In this document: positions 51,191-60,298 of the stretch, one piece after another
Numbering within the stretch: the first letter of the stretch is position 1
Layout of the letters: every line of letters begins with the position of its first letter
NCBI RefSeq assembly: GCF_024189315.1
Contig: NZ_JAIZEO010000003.1
Span: 1-64,000 of the forward strand
DNA length: 64,000 bases
Source of the DNA: Halobacillus sp. A5
GTDB taxonomy: Bacteria > Bacillota > Bacilli > Bacillales > Halobacillaceae
Reading direction: 5' to 3'
The notes under the pieces: generated by a model
The model's input: only the letters and a program-made list of their open reading frames with translations
Told to the model about the DNA's origin: nothing
Database searches by the model: none
Translations under genes and position numbers: made by a program

Positions 51191-51904
51191 CTACCAATTG
51201 AAAAAGGCTTTTAATACAATCATGATCAGAGCATAGACCAGCGATGGAATCAGAAAGGATGGCAGATGCGCATTCTTCTCATAAGGAAGTTCTTTACTGA
51301 TCACGTTAAATACCATCACCCCTGAACTAAAGGCAACCATCGAATCAACAATCAAGCTTGCCGACGGACTGAAGGCACCTGTTAATGCTCCAATCAATGT
51401 GGCCCCGGCAAGCATATAACGCCCTCTCCTTTTGTGTAAACGATAATTTTCCTTTCCCAGATGATAAGACAACCCAATAAAGTGAAGACTGATCGCCATT
51501 CCATAGAACAATGATTCACCCCGTTGCACATCAGAAGCAAACACCACATAAGTAATAATAAAAGTGTAGACCATAAAGAAGCTGACCTGCACCATATAAA
51601 TCGTCTGTTCCTTCAGCCGGGATGCTGCCTTCGTCTCAGCAAAAGCATAAACCGCAAAATAAATGAGTAAACCAAGCAGGCCAAGAAAATAAATCTCAGT
51701 GTCAAGAGCCAGCGATCCACCAAGCTTATCCTGCCGCTCGTGAAGCGTTGGTAAAAGATAAACAAACACATAAGCGATCGCTACACCGCCCGATATGGAG
51801 AGAAGCTTCTGCTCCCCAATGGGAGAGCGTTCAACAATCGTTAATGCGAATAGTTGTATAACGATAAATGCAATACCTATAATGATCGATTCAATAGTAA
51901 CCAT
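51191..51904 (-). CDS. Polytopic membrane protein, uncharacterised
   Basis: A 237-residue protein with about eight hydrophobic helices. The start ATG 51904 (MVTIESIIIGIAFIVIQLFA) follows AAGGAGACAG; the longer frame to 51991 has no site. Short conserved-looking loops include YLLPTLHERQD and LHFIGLSYHLGKENYRLHKR, with histidines that recall ZIP-type metal transporters in general layout only. I do not assign a substrate. Confidence 0.65.
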   Translation of the reverse strand: MVTIESIIIGIAFIVIQLFALTIVERSPIGEQKLLSISGGVAIAYVFVYLLPTLHERQDKLGGSLALDTEIYFLGLLGLLIYFAVYAFAETKAASRLKEQTIYMVQVSFFMVYTFIITYVVFASDVQRGESLFYGMAISLHFIGLSYHLGKENYRLHKRRGRYMLAGATLIGALTGAFSPSASLIVDSMVAFSSGVMVFNVISKELPYEKNAHLPSFLIPSLVYALIMIVLKAFFNW

Positions 51905-52087
51905 GTCTGTCTCCTTCTGCAATTCGTTCTTTGGTTTATTCCCATTGGCAGACGAGGGGAAACTATAGATTAGCATGCTCACCGCTGGCATAAATAACCA
52001 TGACCGCTGGGATTAATACAAAGAGTACACCCCAGCGGAAGGAAAAAACCATTTTTTGTCGAAAGTTGTTAACAGGAGGTGTTTTTG

Positions 52088-52309
52088 ATGAAGGAGATTG
52101 CTGTGAACGTATCATTAAGTAACGGCCACGTAATTAAAATGGTACTGGAAAGAGAAAGCGTCGACGCTGTCATTGAAGAGCTGCTGGAGAGCAGCGGGAA
52201 GTTCATTGAGAATGGGGTGTCTTTTTCAAAAGCGCATGTCGTGTCGGTCGAAGCCAGTGAAAAGCGTCTGCCGCGAACGACTACTGAGGCAAAGAAAATA
52301 GTACCATAA
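52088..52309 (+). CDS. Small soluble hypothetical protein, 73 aa
   Basis: ATG 52088 follows ACAGGAGG. Sequence MKEIAVNVSLSNGHVIKMVL with an alternating beta-strand pattern, then a helix (SVDAVIEELLESSGKF). No family recognised. A terminator follows at once. Confidence 0.65.
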   Translation: MKEIAVNVSLSNGHVIKMVLERESVDAVIEELLESSGKFIENGVSFSKAHVVSVEASEKRLPRTTTEAKKIVP

Positions 52310-52317
52310 ACGATTGA

Positions 52318-52343
52318 AAGCATCCCGGCGGGGGTGCTTTTTT
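52318..52343 (+). terminator. Rho-independent terminator
   Basis: AAGCATCCC / GGGGTGCTT stem followed by TTTT. Confidence 0.85.
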
Positions 52344-52381
52344 GTGTGTGGCGGGATCTCCTCGTTGCTATAGCTGAATTG

Positions 52382-52507
52382 AAATGTCGGAAAAATAGGA
52401 GCAAATGTCAGAAATATTGCTGGAAATGTCAGAAAAACTGAACCAAATGACAGAATAAATGCATCAAATGTCAGAAAAACTTGGTCAAATGTCAGAATTA
52501 GCTCAGC
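52382..52507 (+). repeat. Six-unit, exactly 21-bp-periodic repeat
   Basis: AAATGTCAGAAAAACT-type units start at 52382, 52403, 52424, 52445, 52466 and 52487, each 21 bases apart. Read from each ATG the plus strand gives methionine-led heptads (MSEILLE, MSEKLNQ, MSEKLGQ, MSELAQP), interrupted by two stops. It has no ribosome site. A lone AAATGTCAGAAAA also occurs near 53019. The following stretch to 52827 holds a CCCCGG/CCGGGG hairpin near 52650 and no gene. Confidence 0.85.
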
Positions 52508-52827
52508 CCGAAGAGTGATTTTCAGTCAGAAGAGCGTACTCGCTCGGATTTTGTTCTGCGTTAGGAAAGATATTAAAATTTATTCCCTGGTAATTAGTTA
52601 AAGTAGGAATCATACTGCTGGGTTTATTTATTTTCTCTGTGCCTATCGAACCCCGGTAGCCGGGGCCCACTGCATAACGCAGGCGGAGGTCTGCTGGAGT
52701 TGAAACGGATGCACTTTGATATATCAGAATATTCCGTGACTAAAAGTAGTTATAATGTAATAATAAAGGTAAGAAAAAGATTTACTGGAAAATGAAGAAA
52801 TGTATTTTGAAGAGAGGAGGGGATCAT

Positions 52828-52965
52828 GTGGGAGCTGCGCTGGGAGTGGTTATTTTTTTCTTAGTTATAGGGCTTTTTCGAGCGCTGTTAAGCGGACCCT
52901 CGGATAACCAGAATCAAAATTATTATGATCATAAAAATTTTTACAACCATAGAGATTATTCATAA
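52828..52965 (+). CDS. Tiny single-span membrane protein, 45 aa
   Basis: GTG 52828 follows AGAGGAGGGG. One membrane helix (GAALGVVIFFLVIGLFRALL) and an Asn/Tyr/His-rich tail (NQNQNYYDHKNFYNHRDYS). The tail composition resembles small sporulation-associated membrane peptides. That similarity is compositional only. Confidence 0.5.
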   Translation: MGAALGVVIFFLVIGLFRALLSGPSDNQNQNYYDHKNFYNHRDYS

Positions 52966-53172
52966 AGAGATGGAGAAAGGGAGGAATAAACCCCGCTGCC
53001 ATCTCTTGTTTTTTCTCAAATGTCAGAAAAAAACAGAGTTTTGTTATAAACCAGATCATATGACTATGTATAAACTCATGGAAGCATAGGCATCGATTTT
53101 CCCAATAGAGTACATAACCCATATAATTGGACAAAATCTGGTGGAGATATAAAGATCAAAGGAGGAGAATGG

Positions 53173-54150
53173 ATGAAGCCGAAAGTTTACATCGCTAAAC
53201 CTGTTTCAGAACAAGTAGAAAACTACATCGCAGCCCATTGCGATTACAAGATGTGGCGGGGAGAAGAGAACATCCCTAAAGACGTCTTACTGGAGGAAAT
53301 CCAGGATGTAGAAGGGTTAATCATTCCTAAAGCGAAAGTCGATAAAGATTTTATCAAAAACGCCCCTTACTTAAAAATAGTAAGTCATATAGCGGTCGGC
53401 TACGAAACCCTGGATACAGACCTCATGGCTGAACACGAAATCATCGGGACTCATACCCCTTACGTACTTGATGATACAGTAGCCGATTTAATCTTAGGAC
53501 TGATGCTCTCGAGCGCAAGAAAAATTAGTCAGCTTGACCGTTATGTAAAAGAAGGAAGATGGAATAAACTAGACGATCCTTTCTTTTTATCAAAAGATGT
53601 TCACCACGCCACTCTCGGCATTATCGGCTTGGGCAGAATCGGAGAACAGGTAGCCAAGCGGGCTAGTCTCGGATTTGACATGAACGTTCTCTATTATAAC
53701 CGCAGTCCCCGTCCCGAAGCAGAAGAAAAATATGGAGCAGAAAAGAAAACAATGGAACAAGTTCTTCAACAATCCGATTTCGTGCTTACGATGGTTCCTT
53801 TAACGGGTGAAACTCATCATTTAATCGGGGAAAAAGAATTCAAGATGATGAAAAAAAATGCGATTTTCATTAACCCTTCCAGAGGAAACGTTGTCGATGA
53901 GACCGCCCTTATTCACGCCTTAGAAGCCAACGAAATCGGCGGCGCAGCCTTAGACGTGTTTGAAACAGAACCCGTTGATCCGGCCAATCCTTTATTATCA
54001 ATGGATAACGTGGTTGTGACGCCTCACATTGGATCAGCTACGGCAGATGCACGTGAAGCTATGGCGATGAAAGCCGCGGAAAATCTGGTCGCAGGTGTGA
54101 CTGGCAGGAAGCCTGAAAATGTAGTCAAAGAATTGAGTCATTTAGTTTGA
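53173..54150 (+). CDS. D-2-hydroxyacid dehydrogenase (glyoxylate/hydroxypyruvate reductase-like)
   Basis: A 325-residue NAD(P)-dependent enzyme starting after AAAGGAGG. Nucleotide motif GLGRIGEQVAKRA (about 154-166), NPSRGNVVDE with the catalytic arginine, the glutamate in DVFETEPVDP and the histidine in VVTPHIGSAT. The layout fits glyoxylate/hydroxypyruvate reductases better than D-lactate or phosphoglycerate dehydrogenases. It is a single gene with a terminator. Confidence 0.88.
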   Translation: MKPKVYIAKPVSEQVENYIAAHCDYKMWRGEENIPKDVLLEEIQDVEGLIIPKAKVDKDFIKNAPYLKIVSHIAVGYETLDTDLMAEHEIIGTHTPYVLDDTVADLILGLMLSSARKISQLDRYVKEGRWNKLDDPFFLSKDVHHATLGIIGLGRIGEQVAKRASLGFDMNVLYYNRSPRPEAEEKYGAEKKTMEQVLQQSDFVLTMVPLTGETHHLIGEKEFKMMKKNAIFINPSRGNVVDETALIHALEANEIGGAALDVFETEPVDPANPLLSMDNVVVTPHIGSATADAREAMAMKAAENLVAGVTGRKPENVVKELSHLV

Positions 54151-54169
54151 TCATAAATGAAAGTCGGTA

Positions 54170-54202
54170 GATGATCTCTGTTAGAAACAGGGGTTATCTT
54201 TT
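54170..54202 (+). terminator. Rho-independent terminator
   Basis: Imperfect AGATGATCTCTG / CAGGGGTTATCT stem followed by TTTTTT behind the dehydrogenase gene. Confidence 0.7.
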
Positions 54203-54294
54203 TTCATTTACTAAGCAAAAAAAGATGCCACATATCTTTCGAGACTGTTCACAAACCCTCTGAATTGTTATTAACATACAGTTAGCCATTTTTT

Positions 54295-54504
54295 ATGGGT
54301 CTTTTGAGTAGGGTTCAGCAGTGTGTTGATAAGAGATTGCTTATTAAACTAGATGCAGTCCATTTTACCTTACGTCTAAACCCGGATTTAGCCTTCATGA
54401 TTAGAAAAATGTATAAACTCAGGGAGGTTTTCACGATCCCTTATGAAGGGAAGAGTAAACGAGAAGTGGCTTTAGAGGTCGTACTTCTCTTCATTAACTC
54501 GTAA
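54295..54504 (+). CDS. Doubtful open frame, possible gene scrap
   Basis: A 69-residue frame (MGLLSRVQQCVDKRLLIKLD) without a ribosome site. Composition is protein-like, but no family is recognised. It lies directly before the broken aldehyde dehydrogenase end and may be decayed coding DNA. Confidence 0.25.
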   Translation: MGLLSRVQQCVDKRLLIKLDAVHFTLRLNPDLAFMIRKMYKLREVFTIPYEGKSKREVALEVVLLFINS

Positions 54505-54514
54505 AAAACATCGG

Positions 54515-54651
54515 CTGCCAACGACGACTCTGATCTGCTGCTCAAGCTCCTTTTGGGGGCATGAAGCAGAGTGGTTTAGGACGCGAGGGGGAGCGGAAGG
54601 GCTCGAGGCTTTCCTGGAAACGAAGTATCTATCGGTGGGGATAAAGGAATA
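54515..54651 (+). pseudogene. C-terminal fragment of an aldehyde dehydrogenase
   Basis: Reading from about 54530, AAQAPFGGMKQSGLGREG is followed, after a one-base shift near 54583, by EGLEAFLETKYLSVGIKE and TAG. It mirrors the end of the GabD protein encoded at 60916 (AAQAPFGGFKESGMGREGG, YLETKYISIGL). It is a remnant of a second succinate-semialdehyde dehydrogenase-like gene. There is no N-terminal part in the window. Confidence 0.75.
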
Positions 54652-54811
54652 GTTTCCTATCTTCACCTATCCCCCTTATCAAATATGATTGATAAGGGGT
54701 TAATCTTTCTCGTGTTCCTGTTATCTTAAATTTTCCGATTATTTCCTTTGGTTTTAGAAAAAATTTTCTGCGGGTATATTACCAGGTATACTACAAGGAT
54801 TAACACTAAGG

Positions 54812-55002
54812 AATCTCTCTACTTAAGGCATCAACATACCCCTCAATTAGTGACTCACCCGTTGGGAGATTAAAAGCACTAATTCCGCCTGTAACCTATG
54901 AGGAATTTGACACTGTCATGAATCCGATCCCTGAAATCGGTGAGCATACAGAGGATATTATGAAGGAATTTAATATTATTAATGAACAGAATATTTATTG
55001 AC
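54812..55002 (+). pseudogene. C-terminal fragment of a CaiB/BaiF-type CoA-transferase
   Basis: An open frame from 54812 without start reads DSPVGRLKALIPPVTYEEFD and NPIPEIGEHTEDIMKEF to TGA 55000-55002. PxIGEHT followed by an acidic helix is the usual C-terminus of class III CoA-transferases. It lies 160 bases after the aldehyde dehydrogenase fragment, and both keep only their 3' ends. The remainder of 54652-55053 has no gene. Confidence 0.6.
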
Positions 55003-55053
55003 CGCAATATAGTCAGCAAACTATATTCGTGGTCAAAAGTCATTACAACACGC

Positions 55054-55081
55054 AGCACGTCCTCGTTGGGCGTGCTTTTTT
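55054..55081 (+). terminator. Rho-independent terminator
   Basis: AGCACG / CGTGCT stem with T run behind the CoA-transferase remnant; probably the original terminator of the lost operon. Confidence 0.75.
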
Positions 55082-55135
55082 CATTGTTCCTGACATTTTT
55101 GGACTCTAGACGGGGATAGTTTTTGATTATTATCA

Positions 55136-55197
55136 AACAAACTTTTATTTAGCATAAAAAAAAGTTTGTTGACAAACCGGAAAATTGCTTTTATAGT
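55136..55197 (+). promoter_or_regulatory. Promoter with overlapping operator for the D-amino-acid regulator
   Basis: TTGACA (55169-55174), 17-base spacer, TATAGT (55192-55197). A perfect inverted repeat AACAAACTTTT (55136-55146) and AAAAGTTTGTT (55160-55170) ends on the -35 element. A likely binding site, possibly autoregulatory. Confidence 0.75.
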
Positions 55198-55253
55198 TTA
55201 AGTACACAATTTTCTAAAAATTAAATCTATTAATTAAAAGGCAGGTTACCATT

Positions 55254-55913
55254 GTGGAACACATTAATGAAGAGCTGGATTTCTTGAAATCCTTTATCAA
55301 AGGAATTGCCAACCATTTTGGCGAGAGCTGTGAAACTGTATTACTCGACGTGTCGAATCATGAAGAATATGGAAGCGGTTTAATTGTTGCGATTGAGAAC
55401 GGTCATATTACAGGAAGAAAGGTAGGAGATACAGGTACAAACTTAGGGTTGGAGATATTAAGAGGGACAGAAAGTTCTGGAGATAAGCATAACTATATGA
55501 CCCAGACGAAAGACGGAAAGATGCTTCGTTCTACCACCATGTACATACGCAATGCAGAAGGACATCCGATAGGCTGTATTTGCATTAATTTAGACATTAC
55601 GGATCTCGTGATGGCTGAGAATACCATCAGGCAGTTCACGCGGGCGGATGATATTAACACAGAAGTGAACGAAGTGTTCGTCAACAACGTCAATGATGTA
55701 TTGGATATGCTGATCACAGAGGCTCAGGATCATGTCGGCAAACCTGTAGCCCGCATGAACAAAGAAGAAAAAATGAAAGGGATTCATTATTTGGATAAGA
55801 AAGGTGCCTTCTTAATTAAAAAGGCGGGGGATACGATTTGTTCCCATTTCGATATTTCTAAATATACGCTTTACAACTATCTTGAGAAGGCAAGAGAAAA
55901 CGGTTCGGAATAA
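55254..55913 (+). CDS. YheO/DauR-like transcriptional regulator
   Basis: A 219-residue regulator starting at GTG 55254. It has a YheO-type PAS-like domain (about 8-120, with GCICINLDITDLVMAE) and a C-terminal helix-turn-helix of the DauR type (KKGAFLIKKAGDTICSHFDI, KYTLYNYLEKARE). DauR represses D-arginine use in Pseudomonas. Here the next genes handle D-amino acids, which supports the same kind of role. Confidence 0.85.
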   Translation: MEHINEELDFLKSFIKGIANHFGESCETVLLDVSNHEEYGSGLIVAIENGHITGRKVGDTGTNLGLEILRGTESSGDKHNYMTQTKDGKMLRSTTMYIRNAEGHPIGCICINLDITDLVMAENTIRQFTRADDINTEVNEVFVNNVNDVLDMLITEAQDHVGKPVARMNKEEKMKGIHYLDKKGAFLIKKAGDTICSHFDISKYTLYNYLEKARENGSE

Positions 55914-56080
55914 AAACATGAATCAGGGGTCTTCGCTTTGTGGAAGGATCCCTTGAGATACATACACCTAAGAACAGCATGCAAGTGGATAACGGCTTCT
56001 AAGAAGGTTTTTCCTCTAAGACTGTAATGGTTTTTAATGTAGTTTGGCTATGTGAAAACGAATTAAAGGAGAGGTATAGG

Positions 56081-57568
56081 ATGGGAGAAGCGCAGCTGGT
56101 CTATTTCTTAGTGTTTATTGGATTTCTTTTGGCGATGATTGCCGTTGGGGTTATTGTCAGCCGCAATGTGAAGAGCGGTGAAGACTTCCTGATGGGAGGG
56201 CGCGGCTTAACGACGCCGTTATTAGTAGGAACGACTCTGGCTACATTAGTCGGCACGGGCTCGAGTATGGGCGCGGTGGGGTATGGTTTTGCGAACGGAT
56301 GGGCTGGTGCTCTTTATGGTATAGGCGGGTCTGTCGGGATGTTTCTTCTGCTTATATTGTTTGCTGATGTTCGAAAGTATAACTTCATGACCTTCTCTGA
56401 AGAACTCAGTTTTTATTATGGAGCGAATAAATTTGTTAAAGGCTTAACTTCGATCATTCTATACGTCGCCTGTATTGGCTGGTTAGGGGCTCACATTATC
56501 GGCGGCAGTTTGTACTTAAGCTGGATCACTGGGATTGATCCAGTTATCTCCAAGATTATCGTCGCGTTAGGATTTGGTTTGTATACGTTAATCGGAGGTT
56601 ACCTGGCGGTTGTCTACACCGACGTGATCCAGGGTGTAATTTTATTTGCTGGGTTTATCCTGCTGACGGTGCTTTCGGTCATTGCGATTGGAGGATTTGG
56701 TGAAGTGAGTGCCAATGTCACGCCGGAGATGGGCTCCTTCTTAGGGCTCCAGCAGGTGGGCATCATTCCTGCGATCTCTTTAGCTGTCGTCATTGCCGTC
56801 GGGGTATTGGCTACGCCTTCTTATCGTCACCGCATCTATTCTAGTAAGAATGCCTTAACGATTAAAAAAGGTTTCCTGATCACGGGTGTTCTTTTTGCCT
56901 TATTCTCTCTATTCCCGGCCATCGTTGGGATGTCAGCCAATATCCTTAATCCGGGGATAGATTCGGAGTTCGCTTTCCCTTACTTGGCTACGGAAGTTTT
57001 CCCGTTATGGATTGGAGCGATTGTGCTGATTGCAGGTCTTAGTGCCACCATGTCTTCAGGCAGCTCCGACTTTATTGCGGCTGTAACAATTTTACTTAGG
57101 GATGTGTTTGAACTCTTTACCGGCCGGCTTCCACAGAAGGAAAAAATGGTGTTCTATTCAAGAATTTCACTCGTACTTACGCTTCTGCTTGCTTTGTTCT
57201 TCACGTTGTTTACGAACAACATTATTACGTACATTTCTAATTTCATTTCTACTGTAATGGCCGGGTTGTTTGTGGCTGCACTGCTTGGCAAGTTCTGGAG
57301 CCGTGCGAACTGGCAGGGAGGTATCGCCAGTTTAATCGGAGGATCGGTCACTTCGTTTATTATTTTAAGCAGCGAGAGTATGACAGCTTTTTGGGGAAAT
57401 CCGATTCTTCCATCCATTATGGTTGCTTTAGCCGCTAATGTTGTCGTCAGCCTGCTTACTCCGGCACAAAAAATATCAAAAGAAGAGGCACTTCGAATCC
57501 TTGAGGAAGAGCGGACGAGGTTAGATGAGGGGACCTCAGTGACGCCGGATCAGAAATACGTACAATAG
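56081..57568 (+). CDS. Sodium:solute symporter (SSS family)
   Basis: A 495-residue symporter with about 13 helices. The start ATG 56081 (MGEAQLVYFLVFIGF) follows AAAGGAGAGG; the longer frame from 56027 lacks a site. The family motif GRGLTTPLLVGTTLATLVGTG and the GAHIIGGSLYLSWITGI segment are typical. In this operon it probably takes up N-acyl-D- or free D-amino acids with sodium, which suits a halophile. Confidence 0.9.
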   Translation: MGEAQLVYFLVFIGFLLAMIAVGVIVSRNVKSGEDFLMGGRGLTTPLLVGTTLATLVGTGSSMGAVGYGFANGWAGALYGIGGSVGMFLLLILFADVRKYNFMTFSEELSFYYGANKFVKGLTSIILYVACIGWLGAHIIGGSLYLSWITGIDPVISKIIVALGFGLYTLIGGYLAVVYTDVIQGVILFAGFILLTVLSVIAIGGFGEVSANVTPEMGSFLGLQQVGIIPAISLAVVIAVGVLATPSYRHRIYSSKNALTIKKGFLITGVLFALFSLFPAIVGMSANILNPGIDSEFAFPYLATEVFPLWIGAIVLIAGLSATMSSGSSDFIAAVTILLRDVFELFTGRLPQKEKMVFYSRISLVLTLLLALFFTLFTNNIITYISNFISTVMAGLFVAALLGKFWSRANWQGGIASLIGGSVTSFIILSSESMTAFWGNPILPSIMVALAANVVVSLLTPAQKISKEEALRILEEERTRLDEGTSVTPDQKYVQ

Positions 57569-57579
57569 GAGGATTTGTA

Positions 57580-58665
57580 ATGGATCATACACCTTACATT
57601 GAAATCGACGAAAAAATTCTACGGAACAATATTAGAAAAATGAGCGAATTAGCTAAAGAAAATGGGGTGAATTTAAGGCCGCACATTAAAACGCACAAAA
57701 TTCCCCGTATCGCTAAATTACAATTAGCAGAAGGAGCGGTAGGAATCACCGTGGCCAAAATTTCTGAAGCTGAAGTGATGGCCGAGTATGGAGTTGATGA
57801 CATCTTCATTGCTTATCCTGTGGTGAGCGAGGCTAAAGCAGAGAAAATCTGTGCTCTTAATCAAAAGCTGTCTCAATTAATTGTAGGAGTAGACAGCATA
57901 GAAGGAGCCGGTGTGCTGAATACATGTGCACAGAAACACGGGCAAACCTTAAACGTGCGCCTGGAAATTGACACAGGGTTAGCTCGGACAGGCGTCGATC
58001 TGCAGCATGCGGCTCGTTTAGCTGAACAAATCACGCAGCTGGATGCATTGAATTTACAAGGCATCTTTACGTTTAAAGGACCCGTTTATAAAGGAGAAGC
58101 GACAACAGATACTGATAAAGCAGGAGTAGAGGAAGGGGAGCTTATGACAGAGCTGGCCGCTCAGCTGGATAAGAGCGGAATTAAACTCGAAGACATCAGC
58201 GTAGGCTCGTCGCCAACTGCCGCTTCCGTCGCATCCGTGGCCGGCATCACTGAAATCCGCCCGGGAACGTACGTCTTTAACGATGCGATGCAGGTAAAGC
58301 TGGGTGTCAGTGCATGGGAGGATTGTGCAGCCCAGGTAGTGACTACCGTCGTCAGCCGTCCGTCTGAGGAGCGTGCAGTCATCGACGGAGGAAGTAAAAC
58401 GTTTGCCACAGACGTGCAGCCTAATCATGCCCCGCTCAACTTAAAAGGATTTGGCGCCATACAAGGTCATCCAGAAGCGGAATTTGCCCGCATGAATGAA
58501 GAGCATGGAGTCATTTTATCGAATGATTTGAAAATCGGCGAACAGGTGAAAGTAATCCCTAACCACATCTGCAGCACGATCAACCTTCATAACTATGTAT
58601 ATTTGAAAAAAGAGAACAACGAATACGAGAAGATCAAGGTCGAAGCCAGAGGAATGCTTCAGTAA
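57580..58665 (+). CDS. D-threonine aldolase / D-serine dehydratase-family PLP enzyme
   Basis: A 361-residue fold-type III PLP enzyme (alanine racemase N-domain plus D-ser_dehydrat C-domain). The Schiff-base lysine lies in RPHIKTHK (33-40). EIDTGLARTGV, GSSPTA and the C-terminal metal site PNHICSTINLH are seen. Members act on D-threonine, D-serine or related beta-hydroxy-D-amino acids. It starts after AGGAGG, 11 bases behind the symporter. Confidence 0.9.
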   Translation: MDHTPYIEIDEKILRNNIRKMSELAKENGVNLRPHIKTHKIPRIAKLQLAEGAVGITVAKISEAEVMAEYGVDDIFIAYPVVSEAKAEKICALNQKLSQLIVGVDSIEGAGVLNTCAQKHGQTLNVRLEIDTGLARTGVDLQHAARLAEQITQLDALNLQGIFTFKGPVYKGEATTDTDKAGVEEGELMTELAAQLDKSGIKLEDISVGSSPTAASVASVAGITEIRPGTYVFNDAMQVKLGVSAWEDCAAQVVTTVVSRPSEERAVIDGGSKTFATDVQPNHAPLNLKGFGAIQGHPEAEFARMNEEHGVILSNDLKIGEQVKVIPNHICSTINLHNYVYLKKENNEYEKIKVEARGMLQ

Positions 58666-58677
58666 GGAGGCCAGCAC

Positions 58678-60291
58678 ATGTTCGATGCGTTTATTACCAA
58701 TGGCAGAATCGTAGATGGCACAGGAAATCCATGGTTTTACGGAAATGTCGGCATGAAAGATGGAAAAATCGCTTACGTCGGCAACGATCGGGCAGAGGAT
58801 ACGAAAGAAATCATCGATGCCAGTGGCAGAATCGTTGCGCCGGGGTTTATCGACGGCCACTGCCACTCCGACTTAATGCTTCTTGATTTCCCGGAAAGTG
58901 AGATCAAGCTGCAGCAGGGAGTCACGACAGAAGTCGTAGGAAACTGCGGGTTAGCCCCGGTTCCGGTTAATCCACTATACAAGCAGGATTTGCAGAGTTA
59001 CGTCGAGCCGGTGCTGGGCAAAGCCAATAAAGATTGGAAATGGCAGACGATCAGTGATTACTTCAATGAATTAGATCAAAGCCTGATCTCTGAAAACGTG
59101 GCTTCCTATGTCGCTCATGGCTCATTGCGAATTGCGGTGATGGGTTTTGAGAACCGACCACCTGCGAAAGAAGAAATGGAAGAGATGAAATACATTCTTG
59201 AACAAGGTATGAAAGCCGGGGCCATCGGTCTTTCGATCGGGCTGTTATATTCTCCCGGAAGCTATTCTACGAAAGAAGAGCTCGCGGAGTTATGCGAGGT
59301 GGTTGCGAAGTATAACGGTCTCTTTTCCACCCACATCCGGGGAGAAGGCAATAATTTAATCCCTTCGGTGAAAGAAGTCATTTGGATTGCCGATCAAGCA
59401 AACGTCCCCCTTCATGTCAGTCACTTAAAAGCTGCAGGCAGAAGAAACTGGGGCAAGGTCCAGGAAGCGATGGAATTAATAGAGAAAGCGAGAAGTAGAG
59501 GAATGGATGTCACCTGTGACGTCTATCCGTATTCCGCGGGTTCGACGATGCTGACCACACTGCTGCCTCCATGGGCATTAGAAGGAGGGCTGAGTTCTGT
59601 ATTCGAAAGATTAAAAGATCCTCATAGTAGAAGGAAAATAAAACAGGAACTCAGCCAGGAACAGGAAGAGTGGGATAATCTGGTCGCATCGACAGGGTGG
59701 GAGAGTGTTATTATATCCTCCATCCATTCTCCTCACCTTAAGAGTTACGAAGGAAGATCCGTGGCTTCGATCAGTAAAGAAAATGGCAAAGATCCAGTCG
59801 ACCAGGCCTTCGATCTATTAATCGAAGAAAACGGAAATATAGGGATCGTCTTTTTCCATATGGATGAACAGGACGTAAAGCACGTGATGCAATACCAGAA
59901 TGCTTTAATCGCATCGGACAGTTTAACGTGCTATACCGGCAAACCACACCCGCGTCTGTACGGCACGTTTCCTAGAGTCTTCTCCAAATATGTGAAGCAG
60001 GACCACATCCTTACCATTGAAGATGCCGTCAGAAAGATGACCTCCTTTCCAGCTAAGAGGTTTGGACTGGGTAAACGCGGCCTTTTAACCGAAGGGTACG
60101 CAGCCGACCTGGTGATCTTTGACTTTGATGAAATCGAAGATAGAGCCACCTACGCCGACCCGGAGAATTATCCCGAAGGCATTGAATATGTATTTGTCAA
60201 CGGAAAACTGACAACGCAGGAAAAACAACATACGTCACAGAAATGCGGCTGCTTTATTAACTCCGCATCACAATCTATTCTTACGAGGTGA
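58678..60291 (+). CDS. N-acyl-D-amino-acid deacylase (D-aminoacylase)
   Basis: A 537-residue amidohydrolase. The N-terminal metal motif GFIDGHCHSDLMLLD, the GVTTEVVGNCGLAPVPV loop, THIRGEGN and VSHLKAAG follow the D-aminoacylase family order, and ASDSLTCYTG carries the catalytic aspartate. It hydrolyses N-acyl-D-amino acids to free D-amino acids, the substrate for the aldolase-family enzyme upstream. Starts after AAGGAGG. Confidence 0.92.
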   Translation: MFDAFITNGRIVDGTGNPWFYGNVGMKDGKIAYVGNDRAEDTKEIIDASGRIVAPGFIDGHCHSDLMLLDFPESEIKLQQGVTTEVVGNCGLAPVPVNPLYKQDLQSYVEPVLGKANKDWKWQTISDYFNELDQSLISENVASYVAHGSLRIAVMGFENRPPAKEEMEEMKYILEQGMKAGAIGLSIGLLYSPGSYSTKEELAELCEVVAKYNGLFSTHIRGEGNNLIPSVKEVIWIADQANVPLHVSHLKAAGRRNWGKVQEAMELIEKARSRGMDVTCDVYPYSAGSTMLTTLLPPWALEGGLSSVFERLKDPHSRRKIKQELSQEQEEWDNLVASTGWESVIISSIHSPHLKSYEGRSVASISKENGKDPVDQAFDLLIEENGNIGIVFFHMDEQDVKHVMQYQNALIASDSLTCYTGKPHPRLYGTFPRVFSKYVKQDHILTIEDAVRKMTSFPAKRFGLGKRGLLTEGYAADLVIFDFDEIEDRATYADPENYPEGIEYVFVNGKLTTQEKQHTSQKCGCFINSASQSILTR

Positions 60292-60298
60292 TCGAAAA

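Noticed and set aside
52382-52507. CRISPR array
   Set aside because: Units are 21 bases with no separate constant repeat of 25-40 bases and variable spacers, and no cas genes are in the window.
54472-54666. Minus-strand 64-residue open frame
   Set aside because: Antisense to the aldehyde dehydrogenase remnant, which has a clear family match.
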